A DNA stretch of 64,000 bases from Vibrio splendidus (GTDB lineage Bacteria > Pseudomonadota > Gammaproteobacteria > Enterobacterales > Vibrionaceae). The translations under genes and the position numbers were made by a program. Positions 55,901 through 64,000 of this stretch are shown piece after piece. The number at the start of each line of letters is the position of its first letter. The first letter of the stretch is position 1. The stretch is taken from assembly GCF_002873455.1 (NCBI RefSeq), contig NZ_MCUN01000051.1, positions 1 to 64,000 of the forward strand, read 5' to 3'. The notes under the pieces are model-generated. The model did no database searches. It worked only from the letters and a program-made list of their open reading frames with translations, and was not told the origin of the DNA.

Positions 55901-56971
55901 TCACAGGTGGTGCGGTGGTGCTATCTCAACCGGCACACCATTTTGAGCAAAAATAACCGCTTTAGCCTTCGAATTTGGCAAATCAGCATCTTCAAGCCAC
56001 CATTGTAGTTCAACCGGAATCTGCAACGCCTTCTTAGAACCATCACTTCGCGTCAATGGTTCATGCGCTTCAACAAACACACTTCTATCGGGTTCTAAAG
56101 AGACTTTGATCGGTTCATCAATGATTGTGACTTGCTCACCGCGGTTAACCTGTTCAAAAAGCCATTCAATATCTTTCGGTTCCATCCGAATACATCCGGA
56201 ACTGACTCGCAAGCCTATCCCAAAATCTTTATTGGTACCGTGGATCAGGTAATCACCTGCACCATAAGCAAGTCGTAATGCATACTCGCCCAAAGGGTTT
56301 TCTGGCCCAGCTGGAACAACTCTTGGCAACTCAATCCCTTTTTCTAAGTACTCTTTGCGGATTGAGTTTGGAGGAGTCCAAGTCGGGTTTGGACGTTTTT
56401 GGCTTATCTTAGTGATCATCTCGGGAGTATCACGCCCTACTCGACCAATACCGACAGGGAATACATGCACCTGGTTTTTCTCAGGCTCAAAGTAGTACAA
56501 CCTCAACTCTGCAAGGTTAATCACAATGCCTTTTCTCGGAGTATCCGGCAGAATCAAACGACTAGGAATGCTTAACACATAACCTTCAGCAGGAAGAAAA
56601 GGATCAACTCCTTTGTTTGCCGCCATTAAAGAGAGAAAGCCAATATCGTATTGCTTTGCAATGATGGCCAAGGTTTCACCCGCGACCACTTCATGCTGTT
56701 GTATTCTGCCCACAATACGACTTTCAGTTGGTGGCAACTCAAAGGTTGCAGCAAACACCCACGACGAAACCATACCGCCAGCAAGCAAAATTACTACCTG
56801 AGCAAGTAAAGCAGATCTCACAGTAAGCAACGTAGTTCTAACAGTAATCAGTGTGGACTTAACAGCAATCAACGCTAGCTTATGTAACTTTGTCTTAGTC
56901 TGTAATTGTGTTTTCGTCTGTAACGGTGTTGTCATCGAGTGCAAAGACATCGAGTTAGCGCAATACGACAT
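55901..56971 (-). CDS. LysM L,D-transpeptidase (ErfK/YbiS type)
   Basis: This is a 356-aa periplasmic transpeptidase. After an unusual basic N-terminus and a hydrophobic segment (about 55-74) come a LysM-like motif (about 90-135, HEVVAGETLAIIAKQYDIG) and the YkuD domain (about 145-285) with catalytic HGTNKDFGIGLRVSSGCIRM. It would attach Lpp to diaminopimelate or crosslink peptides. AAGGA precedes ATG 56971. The N-terminal 50 residues carry repeated segments (LQTKTQLQTKTKL, ITVRTTLLTVRSALL), uncommon in signal sequences. Convergent with lpp. Confidence 0.92.
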   Translation of the reverse strand: MSYCANSMSLHSMTTPLQTKTQLQTKTKLHKLALIAVKSTLITVRTTLLTVRSALLAQVVILLAGGMVSSWVFAATFELPPTESRIVGRIQQHEVVAGETLAIIAKQYDIGFLSLMAANKGVDPFLPAEGYVLSIPSRLILPDTPRKGIVINLAELRLYYFEPEKNQVHVFPVGIGRVGRDTPEMITKISQKRPNPTWTPPNSIRKEYLEKGIELPRVVPAGPENPLGEYALRLAYGAGDYLIHGTNKDFGIGLRVSSGCIRMEPKDIEWLFEQVNRGEQVTIIDEPIKVSLEPDRSVFVEAHEPLTRSDGSKKALQIPVELQWWLEDADLPNSKAKAVIFAQNGVPVEIAPPHHL

Positions 56972-57319
56972 ACAATTCCTTGGTTTGTCTCTTTATCAAA
57001 GTTTAGATTATCGCTGATCAAACATCTCTACAACGTATTGTTGCTTCGAAGATAATATGCAACAGATTTAAATTTCGAGCTTTCTCTTTGAATATGCCGC
57101 AATTTACCCAATACAAAATCGATTGCCTTTACGCTTTCAACATATTTGGTTATCAATATTAATAAAACTATAATGGCAAAGCCATTTTGTGACTAAAGTC
57201 TCATGGAGCCTCGTTTTAACTCGCTAATATTGCCTCAACAAAACGAATTCAATTCAACAGAATCGGTAATTGATTAAATCCTGTTCCTATCATTACCGTT
57301 TAAACTTTGGAGAACGACC
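56972..57319. other. Promoter region of deoD
   Basis: About 350 bp without a gene. A CRP-like site lies at 57188. The rest is AT-rich and carries no obvious structure. Confidence 0.45.
57188..57203. promoter_or_regulatory. Candidate CRP site before deoD
   Basis: TGTGACTAAAGTCTCA matches TGTGA-N6-TCACA at 9 of 10 positions, 117 bp before the deoD start. CRP/CytR control is known for deo genes in enterobacteria. Confidence 0.5.
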
Positions 57320-58030
57320 ATGGCTACACCTCATATTAATGCTCAAGCTGGTGATTTCGCAGAAACAGTACTTATGCCGGGCGACCCGCTTCGCGCAAAA
57401 TACATTGCAGAAACATTCCTTGATGACGTGAAGCAAGTGTGTGACGTTCGCAACATGTTTGGTTACACAGGCACTTACAAAGGTAAGAAAGTTTCTGTAA
57501 TGGGCCACGGTATGGGTATCCCATCATGCTGCATCTACGTACACGAGCTTATCGCTGAATACGGCGTAAAAAACGTTATTCGTGTAGGTAGCTGTGGTGC
57601 GGTACGTGACGACGTTAAACTAATGGACGTTGTAATCGGTATGGGTGCTTCTACAGACTCAAAAGTAAACCGCATTCGTTTCAACAACCACGACTTCGCT
57701 GCTATCGCTGATTTCGGTCTTCTAGAAGAAGCTGTAAACCAAGCACGTGCACAAGAAGTTCCAGTAAAAGTTGGTAACGTATTCTCTGCAGACCTTTTCT
57801 ACACTCCAGAAGCTGACCTTTTCGAGAAAATGGAAAAGCTAGGCATCCTTGGTGTTGACATGGAAGCGGCTGGTATCTACGGCGTTGCTGCGGATCTTGG
57901 TGCTAAAGCACTAACTATCCTAACAGTGTCTGATCACATCATCCGTGGTGAGAAATTAAGCTCTGAAGATCGTCAAAAATCTTTCAACGACATGATGAAA
58001 GTTGCTCTAGAGACTGCAATCAACATCTAA
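57320..58030 (+). CDS. deoD: Purine nucleoside phosphorylase DeoD
   Basis: This is a 236-aa hexameric-type purine nucleoside phosphorylase that cleaves (deoxy)ribonucleosides with phosphate to base and (deoxy)ribose-1-phosphate. Typical stretches: MPGDPLRAKYIAETFL, GHGMGIPSCCIYVHELI, VGSCGAVR, VDMEAAGIYG and TVSDHIIRGEKLS. GGAGA precedes ATG. No other deo genes adjoin, so this may be a second copy beside the deo operon. A hairpin follows the stop. Confidence 0.96.
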   Translation: MATPHINAQAGDFAETVLMPGDPLRAKYIAETFLDDVKQVCDVRNMFGYTGTYKGKKVSVMGHGMGIPSCCIYVHELIAEYGVKNVIRVGSCGAVRDDVKLMDVVIGMGASTDSKVNRIRFNNHDFAAIADFGLLEEAVNQARAQEVPVKVGNVFSADLFYTPEADLFEKMEKLGILGVDMEAAGIYGVAADLGAKALTILTVSDHIIRGEKLSSEDRQKSFNDMMKVALETAINI

Positions 58031-58064
58031 CGATTTGATAAGATACATTGAAAAGCGTTACCCC

Positions 58065-58086
58065 GCAGCCAAGCTTACTTGGCTGC
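58065..58086 (+). terminator. Hairpin after deoD
   Basis: GCAGCCAAG (58065-58073) pairs perfectly with CTTGGCTGC (58078-58086). No U-tract follows, so it may stabilise the 3' end or attenuate rather than terminate fully before the next gene. Confidence 0.55.
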
Positions 58087-58110
58087 TCAAATAATCCCGA
58101 GGGGGAGATC

Positions 58111-59580
58111 GTGTCTAACGACAAGCTGCCAAAAGATGCGGATGGTTTGCAACTCAACTTTTGTAAAACATTGGCGTGTGACAACTTTGGCTTGAGCGAT
58201 GCAAAACGGTATGTTTTGCAACACGCAAACCCCAAGCGTCCAGCGATGGTTTGTCGTGAATGTGGAGCTTTCCCCCCCTTACTTAACAATCGTGAAGTGT
58301 TAAGCGAACTTCATCGCCTAAGACAACTTCACAGCGACGGGCTCCCTGCTTGTCGTAATAATGATTGCGATAACTTCGGTTTATCGGTTCATACCCACAA
58401 ACATCTTTATCATGCCTTCGGCTACAGTGGTGATAGGCAGCGTTACAGATGCAAAGACTGCCAATCAACCTTCGTTGACAAGTGGTCTGGATCCAATAAA
58501 AAACTTCAGTTTCAAGAAAACCTCATGGGCTTATTGTTCATGGGTTATTCCGTACGTGAAATCTGCAGAAAATTAGAAATCAACCCAAAGACTTTCTATG
58601 ATCATGTTGACCATATCGCGAGCCGTTGCCGTCGTAAATTAGCGATGATCGATGCACGATGGGTTAACCATGCAAAAGATTATCAATTCGCTTCTCACTA
58701 TCAACGTCTACAACCGCAAAGCAACAATGGTGTGGTTTGGATAGCGACTGGTGAAGCGCATTCTGGCTACATCCTTTGCCAACACGTCAACTATTCTCAA
58801 AACGAAGTGCCTTCAGGGAATGCTGATCATAATCCTTACGATGATATTGCACGTTTTGTATCCAAAGAGCACTCGTCAGAAGCGAACCTAGAACAACCTC
58901 AGCCATCTGACAAGTTGAAAGAGCGTATTGAACAGCAGTACCAAGTAATTCTAGCGAGAGGTAATGTTGAGGACCCTATGGGTAACCTCACCACATTTAA
59001 CTACCCTTCAAAAGGCGCGCTAATTCGACCGCCTTATACCTCTTATGCTCACTTCCTACATGTGCTTGATATGTGTAATGAAGACAAACATGTCACCATC
59101 TATATGCCACAAGATCCATTACTAAGATCTGCCGCTTTAAGTGTCTGTTTGCCGCGCATTCAGCGTCAAAATATTGACCTTATGTATGTAGAGGAAGATT
59201 CTGGCTGGCAAGACGATCACGGTTTCGAAAAGATCGATATCGTTCACATGAGTTGGTGGCGCGATCGTTGGGCTATCGCAAATCAAGGTGATAACCAGAA
59301 AGGCATTTGCTACCTAACGGGTAACAATCCAGAACCAAAACAGTGGTTTAACACCGCCTCAATTCAGCAAACCAAGTTCTATCAACAACGCTTCCAGCTG
59401 CTATTTGATAGCTTCATTAATGAACCCAGACGCAAGCTTCGTCCTGGGGGCATTCTTCCATTACTCGACATATTTAGAGCTTGGCACAATCTGTGCTACC
59501 AAGATAAGCAAGGGCTCACGGCAGCGCAGCGCTTAGGTGTAGCAGAGCTGCCATTGACCCTAAAGCAACTACTCTCATAG
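58111..59580 (+). CDS. Twin zinc-ribbon, HTH protein with transposase-like N-terminus
   Basis: This is a 489-aa cytoplasmic protein of unknown function. Two zinc-ribbon-like units share a CDNFGLS signature: one ends CRECGAF, the next ends CKDCQSTF, the latter like the InsA-type N-terminus of IS1 transposases. A helix-turn-helix follows (GYSVREICRKLEINPKTFYDHV). The remaining 300 residues match no fold I recognise and show no clear DDE triad. GTG 58111 with AGGGGGAGATC upstream is preferred over the in-frame ATG at 58048, which lies before the deoD hairpin. It may be a domesticated transposase acting as a regulator. Confidence 0.75.
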   Translation: MSNDKLPKDADGLQLNFCKTLACDNFGLSDAKRYVLQHANPKRPAMVCRECGAFPPLLNNREVLSELHRLRQLHSDGLPACRNNDCDNFGLSVHTHKHLYHAFGYSGDRQRYRCKDCQSTFVDKWSGSNKKLQFQENLMGLLFMGYSVREICRKLEINPKTFYDHVDHIASRCRRKLAMIDARWVNHAKDYQFASHYQRLQPQSNNGVVWIATGEAHSGYILCQHVNYSQNEVPSGNADHNPYDDIARFVSKEHSSEANLEQPQPSDKLKERIEQQYQVILARGNVEDPMGNLTTFNYPSKGALIRPPYTSYAHFLHVLDMCNEDKHVTIYMPQDPLLRSAALSVCLPRIQRQNIDLMYVEEDSGWQDDHGFEKIDIVHMSWWRDRWAIANQGDNQKGICYLTGNNPEPKQWFNTASIQQTKFYQQRFQLLFDSFINEPRRKLRPGGILPLLDIFRAWHNLCYQDKQGLTAAQRLGVAELPLTLKQLLS

Positions 59581-59765
59581 AAACGGACCTCTAGACAATT
59601 ATTTGGGAACTCATTGATTTTAAAGCAACAACATGAGGTAACACCCATAATTGGAAAAGATACATGTTCCTTTAAGGTCCTGAGAAAGATAATTGGTGCT
59701 TATCTCAAATCACACTCTTATAATGATTGTGTTATCAATATGTTCGATAATTATGGATCTAACTC

Positions 59766-61235
59766 TTGGACAAAAATCAGTACCTTCTTGAAACAGAACT
59801 AGAACAGCTCAAAACTCGTGTCGACTCTGAGCCATCGGTGATCTTAGAGATTGCTCAACAGTGCCTAGTCAGATCAGAGCAAGTTCTGTTTGAAGAGGGG
59901 GCGATCCAGTCGTTGATGTTAATGGCAAAATGCTGTTGGAACCTGATGGATTACCAGAAAGGCTTGAAATACATCAAGGAAGCCTACAAGCGCCAGAGCC
60001 GATTAGATACCGACCTTTTCCTCCCTGAAATCCTCCATTTACACGCGCTCCAGTACTGGGGACAAGCCAAGTATTACTCCGCCCAACAATACTGGATCAA
60101 TGCTTTAGAGCAGTCTGCACTGGTTGATGAAATCGAGATTCAAATTGAATGTCTCATTGGGCTTGGCAACATTTGGCGAATGACTCATGAATATAAGCTT
60201 GCACGTTCTACCCACCAGCTTGCTGTTAAAGTGGCTAACAACAGCCGCATTGGTTGGCTAGAAGGCAAAGCAAGAATACTGCTCGCTTGGGATTACTACC
60301 TGCTCAACAACTATGTTGAAATGCTATCAGTACTCGACGGTGCAGAAGAAGCGTTAAAAGAACATAAAGATAACACTTGGCATGCAGAAGTATGGGACTT
60401 TCGAGGCCTTGCCCTGCTTGGCCTTGAACGTTTAGATGATGCAGAGCGCGCTACAGCCAAAGCGCACAAACTAGCTGTAGAACATAACCTCGTCTGGATG
60501 AAAGCACACTCTTACATCAGTCGAGCTCGACTGGAGCTCTTGAGAAAAAGACCAGAACAAGCGGCAGAATTGCTGAAACTCGCTGAACACTCTGCAAATG
60601 AATTCGATAATGGTGAGTTGCTTAGCCAAATTTGTTACCAACAATCCTTGGTTGCAGAAGAAAACCAAGATTTCAAAGCTGCGTTGGTCGCTTTTAAAAA
60701 GTACCGTCAATATTCTATCGGTATGCTTAAAGAGCAAACTAATCGTGTCGGTTTAGATAAAGCGCGCAGTTCAAAACGCCAGCTTGAACAGAGAGCACGA
60801 AAGCTGATTAACCGCATTCGTGGCCAGCATGAGTACGATCCTGAAAAGCACCTATCTTATGTCGTCTCTGAAACCTTTTGGTGGGAGAAACTGGTCCTCT
60901 TTAAGACAGAGCTTAAGCGTTCGAACCACAGCATCATTATGTTCCATCATGTCGATACCGATTACTTAGATGTCTGTACCGAGATTGCTCATACCTTATG
61001 TAATCAAAACGACTTCATCGCTAGGCTGAGTTCAGAACGTGTTGCTATGATGCTTTCTGAGAAAGGCGAGGCCGCACAACAAACCTTCCAAACTCTCAGC
61101 ACCATGCTAGAAATATATCCATGGCATAGAAAAGGATTAAAAGGTTCAAGACCTAGCGTCAGCCTCAATGATATTTTGACGTTCCCGTTCACTCTTGAAC
61201 AATTAGAAGAAGACGATGCTGAGGTAACAGAATAA
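59766..61235 (+). CDS. TPR protein with degenerate GGDEF-like end
   Basis: This is a 489-aa protein. TPR-like helical repeats fill residues 20-330 (ARSTHQLAVKVANN, WDFRGLALLGLERLDDAERATAKAH). The C-terminal part (about 365-480) aligns loosely with a GGDEF domain, but SSERVAMML stands where GGDEF would be, so it cannot make c-di-GMP. The start is TTG at 59766 with GGAT upstream. It overlaps the next gene by one base (TAATG) and resembles it throughout, so the pair arose by duplication. Confidence 0.75.
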   Translation: MDKNQYLLETELEQLKTRVDSEPSVILEIAQQCLVRSEQVLFEEGAIQSLMLMAKCCWNLMDYQKGLKYIKEAYKRQSRLDTDLFLPEILHLHALQYWGQAKYYSAQQYWINALEQSALVDEIEIQIECLIGLGNIWRMTHEYKLARSTHQLAVKVANNSRIGWLEGKARILLAWDYYLLNNYVEMLSVLDGAEEALKEHKDNTWHAEVWDFRGLALLGLERLDDAERATAKAHKLAVEHNLVWMKAHSYISRARLELLRKRPEQAAELLKLAEHSANEFDNGELLSQICYQQSLVAEENQDFKAALVAFKKYRQYSIGMLKEQTNRVGLDKARSSKRQLEQRARKLINRIRGQHEYDPEKHLSYVVSETFWWEKLVLFKTELKRSNHSIIMFHHVDTDYLDVCTEIAHTLCNQNDFIARLSSERVAMMLSEKGEAAQQTFQTLSTMLEIYPWHRKGLKGSRPSVSLNDILTFPFTLEQLEEDDAEVTE

Positions 61236-62815
61236 TGGAAACCCTATTACGCAAGATCACAGATGCTGGTTTAGACCCTTCATCGGTATCGGGTGAAGAA
61301 GCGATCATATTCTGGAACCACATTCGCCAACACGTTTCGACTACGCAAACAGAGCAAGCGCACTGCTATATCATCAGCTCTGAGTACCGTGCCGAGTTAC
61401 AACAAAATCAAACCAGTATCGAAGAACTCAGGCTTGCACTCGACCTACTCCACCTTCCAGCAGATATCGAAGACATTCTCACAGTAAAGACCAGCCTAAG
61501 CGACCGCTTAGTTGAAATTGGTGACTACACGTCGGCACTGAATGAATTCGTCAGTTCATCGACAATCGCGGTTGAACATGGCCATATCGATGAGTATGTA
61601 TTAGCAATTTTAGGTATGGGGAACCTTTGCGATGCCTACGGTGATCACAACAGAGCCCTTCGCTACTACCAAAAAATCAGCAGCATAGACCACGCGATAA
61701 GCAGTCGCTCACTTCGCCTCAAATTCAAGCTGCATATGGTAGCAAGCCTACTACTACTCAACCGCATTACCGCGGCCAGCGATTTACTGAATGAGTGCGA
61801 AGAGTTAAGTATTCTAGTGAGTGACAAGTTACTCACCGCTCAGATATTGCTTTACCAAGCGAAAGTACTTCGTGCTAAGAAAAAACACCGTGAAGCGCTA
61901 CGTTGCCTGTCAAAGGTCCAATATCCAGCCAACAGCGCTCAAGCAAGTTGGCTTGCGACCATGACTCGCCTCGAGTTAGCACATTGCCTAAGCGCAACCG
62001 GAAAGCAAGACTATGCAAGCATGATCTTGTCGAGCACAGACAAACGTTTAAAAGCCTACTCATCGCCGGTGCTTGCGAAGCGTTTCTATGACTCTTTGAG
62101 TGATGTATGTATGAATCAGGGGCGTTTTCAAGAAGCACTGAGCTATGAGAAAAAAGGTTACCGAATTGAAACGGATCTGATGAAGCAGATCCCAATCAGT
62201 GAACTCGGTGCAAGCCAACTACGCCGCCTATCGCGTTTTGAGTTACAACTCAAACTTATTCTATCTGAACAAGAAAATAGAGAACTCAAAGAGACGACTG
62301 AACAACACAAGAATACAGTAGCTCAACTACAACAAGATGTTTTCACCGACCCACTGACAGGGCTACACAACCGTCGATGGTTAGATGTGAAGCTAAAAGA
62401 CTTGTTACTTCACGAAACACCTTTCGCCTTGATGGTTGTTGATATCGACCACTTTAAGTCTATCAATGATGAACTAAGCCACCTAGTGGGTGATAAAGCA
62501 ATTGTAAGCGTTTCTCAAGAGTTGCGTTCATACTTTAAGTTTAGAGGCGCGTCATGTGTCAGATTTGGTGGAGAAGAGTTCTTGGTCATCCTGGAGAACA
62601 GTGATCTCGCTAAGGCACAAATGCACTCTGAAAATTATCGAGAGCGCATCTTCCAATTCGGATGGCATGAAATACTCGGAGAGCGCGGTTTAACCGTGAG
62701 TATCGGTATCACTTTACATCGTGAGGGAGAGAATACGCAACGTACCTTCTATCGCGCAGATAAAGCCTTATACCGAGCTAAAGCCAATGGCCGTAATCAA
62801 GTGTGTACAGAATAG
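61235..62815 (+). CDS. TPR-GGDEF diguanylate cyclase
   Basis: This 526-aa protein has TPR-like repeats (about 80-330), a coiled coil (about 340-368) and a GGDEF domain with FTDPLTGLHNRRWLD, VVDIDHFKSINDELSH and VRFGGEEFLVIL. GGEEF indicates active c-di-GMP synthesis. No RxxD inhibitory site is visible. It has no membrane segment. Co-translated with the degenerate paralogue upstream, which might regulate or dimerise with it. Confidence 0.93.
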   Translation: METLLRKITDAGLDPSSVSGEEAIIFWNHIRQHVSTTQTEQAHCYIISSEYRAELQQNQTSIEELRLALDLLHLPADIEDILTVKTSLSDRLVEIGDYTSALNEFVSSSTIAVEHGHIDEYVLAILGMGNLCDAYGDHNRALRYYQKISSIDHAISSRSLRLKFKLHMVASLLLLNRITAASDLLNECEELSILVSDKLLTAQILLYQAKVLRAKKKHREALRCLSKVQYPANSAQASWLATMTRLELAHCLSATGKQDYASMILSSTDKRLKAYSSPVLAKRFYDSLSDVCMNQGRFQEALSYEKKGYRIETDLMKQIPISELGASQLRRLSRFELQLKLILSEQENRELKETTEQHKNTVAQLQQDVFTDPLTGLHNRRWLDVKLKDLLLHETPFALMVVDIDHFKSINDELSHLVGDKAIVSVSQELRSYFKFRGASCVRFGGEEFLVILENSDLAKAQMHSENYRERIFQFGWHEILGERGLTVSIGITLHREGENTQRTFYRADKALYRAKANGRNQVCTE

Positions 62816-62821
62816 TGCCAC

Positions 62822-62875
62822 GTAGGTCTGTAGGTCTGTAGGTCTGTAGGTCTGTAGGTCTGTAGGTAAGCCTGC
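62822..62875. repeat. (GTAGGTCT) tandem repeat
   Basis: Six perfect GTAGGTCT units plus GTAGGT lie between two convergent genes, starting 7 bp after the GGDEF stop. Copy number probably varies between strains. Confidence 0.95.
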
Positions 62876-62878
62876 ATC

Positions 62879-63787
62879 TTATTGATAAAAGAACAGAGAT
62901 ATTCCAACAAGGGCAGCAAGCGTCCCTATGACGCTTTGCTTTGACACCTTCTCCCCTTTAATCGCATAAATCACCAAAATAAAGACCGGACTGGTCGCTA
63001 TCAATGTTTGTGCAATCGCAGGGTTCGCATTCTTCAATGCAACTTGCTGAAGCCACAATGCCAAAAAGGTTCCGACAAAGATTGCCCCTAATAACCAAAG
63101 TTTATCGAGCTTGGTCATTTCCCATAAATCTCTTTTTATCGATGAATACGGCTTCTTTTCAACGAAAGGGATAATCAGCATTACGGCAAACACACCAATC
63201 GTCAGGCGAATCAGTGCACCTAATAATGGTGGGATATCACCCGCCACTAATGCGTAGTGAGAAATAACCACACCAGATGCCTGACAAACACTCGCCACAA
63301 GCCCATAACCAATCCCCCCCCATTGTGCGTTGTCATTGGAGAGGTTATTACCGTTCGCAGATTTCGACGGCTGAAAAACCACAAAGGTCACCGCTAATGT
63401 CGTTATCACGACCCCGAGCCAACTTTGCAATGTTAATGCAGCACCTAGAAACATTATTGCCAGCACACCTGAAAGCGGTGGTGCTAATGATTCCAGCAGC
63501 AAAGTCTTATTCGCTCCGATTCTTTTTAATGCCGCAAAATAGGCGCTATCTCCAATCGCAATTCCAATAACACCTGAAATCGCCAATATCAGAAAATGGT
63601 TGGTACTCAATTCAAATTCGGGCATTGGGATTAAAGGCATCACGAGTAACATCATGCCAGACGCCACGACACCTTTAACAATGTTCAATTGCATCGCAGA
63701 GAAGCGGTGTCCAAACTGCCCATAAATCCATGTCGCACACGCCCACACAATCGCAGCACCAATAGCCGCCAATTCACCTATATACAT
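62879..63787 (-). CDS. EamA/DMT-family transporter
   Basis: This is a 302-aa protein with ten predicted TMs in two EamA repeats (FAALKRIGANKTLLLESLAPPLSGVLAIMFLG in the first half). Substrate is unknown. A run of eight C (plus strand, near 63314-63321) encodes the Gly-Gly of QWGGIGYG, making the gene prone to slippage. Convergent with the GGDEF gene. Confidence 0.88.
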   Translation of the reverse strand: MYIGELAAIGAAIVWACATWIYGQFGHRFSAMQLNIVKGVVASGMMLLVMPLIPMPEFELSTNHFLILAISGVIGIAIGDSAYFAALKRIGANKTLLLESLAPPLSGVLAIMFLGAALTLQSWLGVVITTLAVTFVVFQPSKSANGNNLSNDNAQWGGIGYGLVASVCQASGVVISHYALVAGDIPPLLGALIRLTIGVFAVMLIIPFVEKKPYSSIKRDLWEMTKLDKLWLLGAIFVGTFLALWLQQVALKNANPAIAQTLIATSPVFILVIYAIKGEKVSKQSVIGTLAALVGISLFFYQ

Positions 63788-64000
63788 CTGTGTTTATCCT
63801 TTGTGGTTGTGTTCGTCATATAGAATCGAGTCCTAGATCGCATCAACTAAGTTTCCTATGTAAATCCCTAAAACCTCTTCAAATATGGTTAGGATTTTAT
63901 AAGATACAACAGTGGTTTTGTTCGCATTAGAAGCGAAAACACATTATTTATAACTGGGTAAATCATTTTTATAACAATTACTTGGATGATAGCGTAGTAT
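63788..64000. other. Upstream region at the window end
   Basis: About 210 bp of AT-rich sequence upstream of the EamA gene. It should hold that gene's promoter; no other feature is seen. Confidence 0.4.

Noticed and set aside
59614..59802. 62-codon frame upstream of the TPR gene
   Set aside because: It overlaps the TTG start of the TPR gene in another frame and has no features of a protein.
62822..62875. CRISPR-like repeat
   Set aside because: Units are 8 bp and contiguous with no spacers; it is a simple tandem repeat.

Overview
This window looks like a piece of a Vibrio chromosome, most likely chromosome 2 of a Splendidus- or Harveyi-clade marine species. Pointers are a thermolabile-hemolysin-type phospholipase (tlh), a lipase with its foldase, divergent malEFG/malK, a pstSCAB operon, an Lpp plus L,D-transpeptidase pair, a deoD gene, several chemoreceptors and GGDEF proteins, and one VCR-like attC site. 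The species call is inference; no rRNA or tRNA gene was found to anchor it.

Region by region. (1) 1-7.5 kb is accessory. It holds an Aer-like chemoreceptor, the tail of an IS110-family transposase, two small membrane-protein genes separated by an integron-type attC site, and a cysteinyl-tRNA synthetase gene. That synthetase gene is preceded by a short reading frame with four consecutive Cys codons and then an intrinsic terminator, which is the layout of a ribosome-mediated attenuator. A DUF1090 protein and an XRE regulator follow. (2) 7.5-11.9 kb is an AttEFGH-like ABC exporter with a CrtC/AttH-type lipoprotein. (3) 12-20.1 kb is a sulfatase island: yiaW-yiaV, an exported arylsulfatase, a LysR regulator, an anaerobic sulfatase-maturating radical SAM enzyme and a FadL-like porin. 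It carries three near-identical palindromes that look like LysR operators, and a decayed second copy of part of the island. (4) 20.3-25.3 kb holds an AraC regulator divergent from an EamA transporter, an OppA-like binding protein, a hotdog thioesterase and a small unknown. (5) 25.9-31.4 kb is the maltose/maltodextrin uptake system. (6) 32-34 kb is a Cache chemoreceptor. (7) 34.4-41.4 kb is a six-gene MoxR/DUF58/DUF4381/BatA/BatB/BatD operon with a perfect CAACAG repeat inside batB. (8) 41.5-50 kb holds a double-GAF diguanylate cyclase, pstSCAB and another chemoreceptor. (9) 50-55 kb holds lipase, foldase, TLH-type phospholipase and a DEAD-box helicase. (10) 55.4-64 kb holds lpp, an L,D-transpeptidase, deoD, a protein with transposase-like zinc ribbons, two tandem TPR-GGDEF genes and an EamA transporter.

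The genes work together as follows. The sulfatase island pairs an exported sulfatase with the enzyme that installs its formylglycine, an outer-membrane channel for hydrophobic substrates and a shared regulator. The mal and pst systems take up sugars and phosphate. The Bat operon probably acts on envelope or stress functions. Lpp and the L,D-transpeptidase are substrate and enzyme for anchoring the outer membrane to peptidoglycan. The most unusual item is the poly-cysteine leader in front of cysS; the best evolutionary story is the decayed copy of the sulfatase island with its operator intact.
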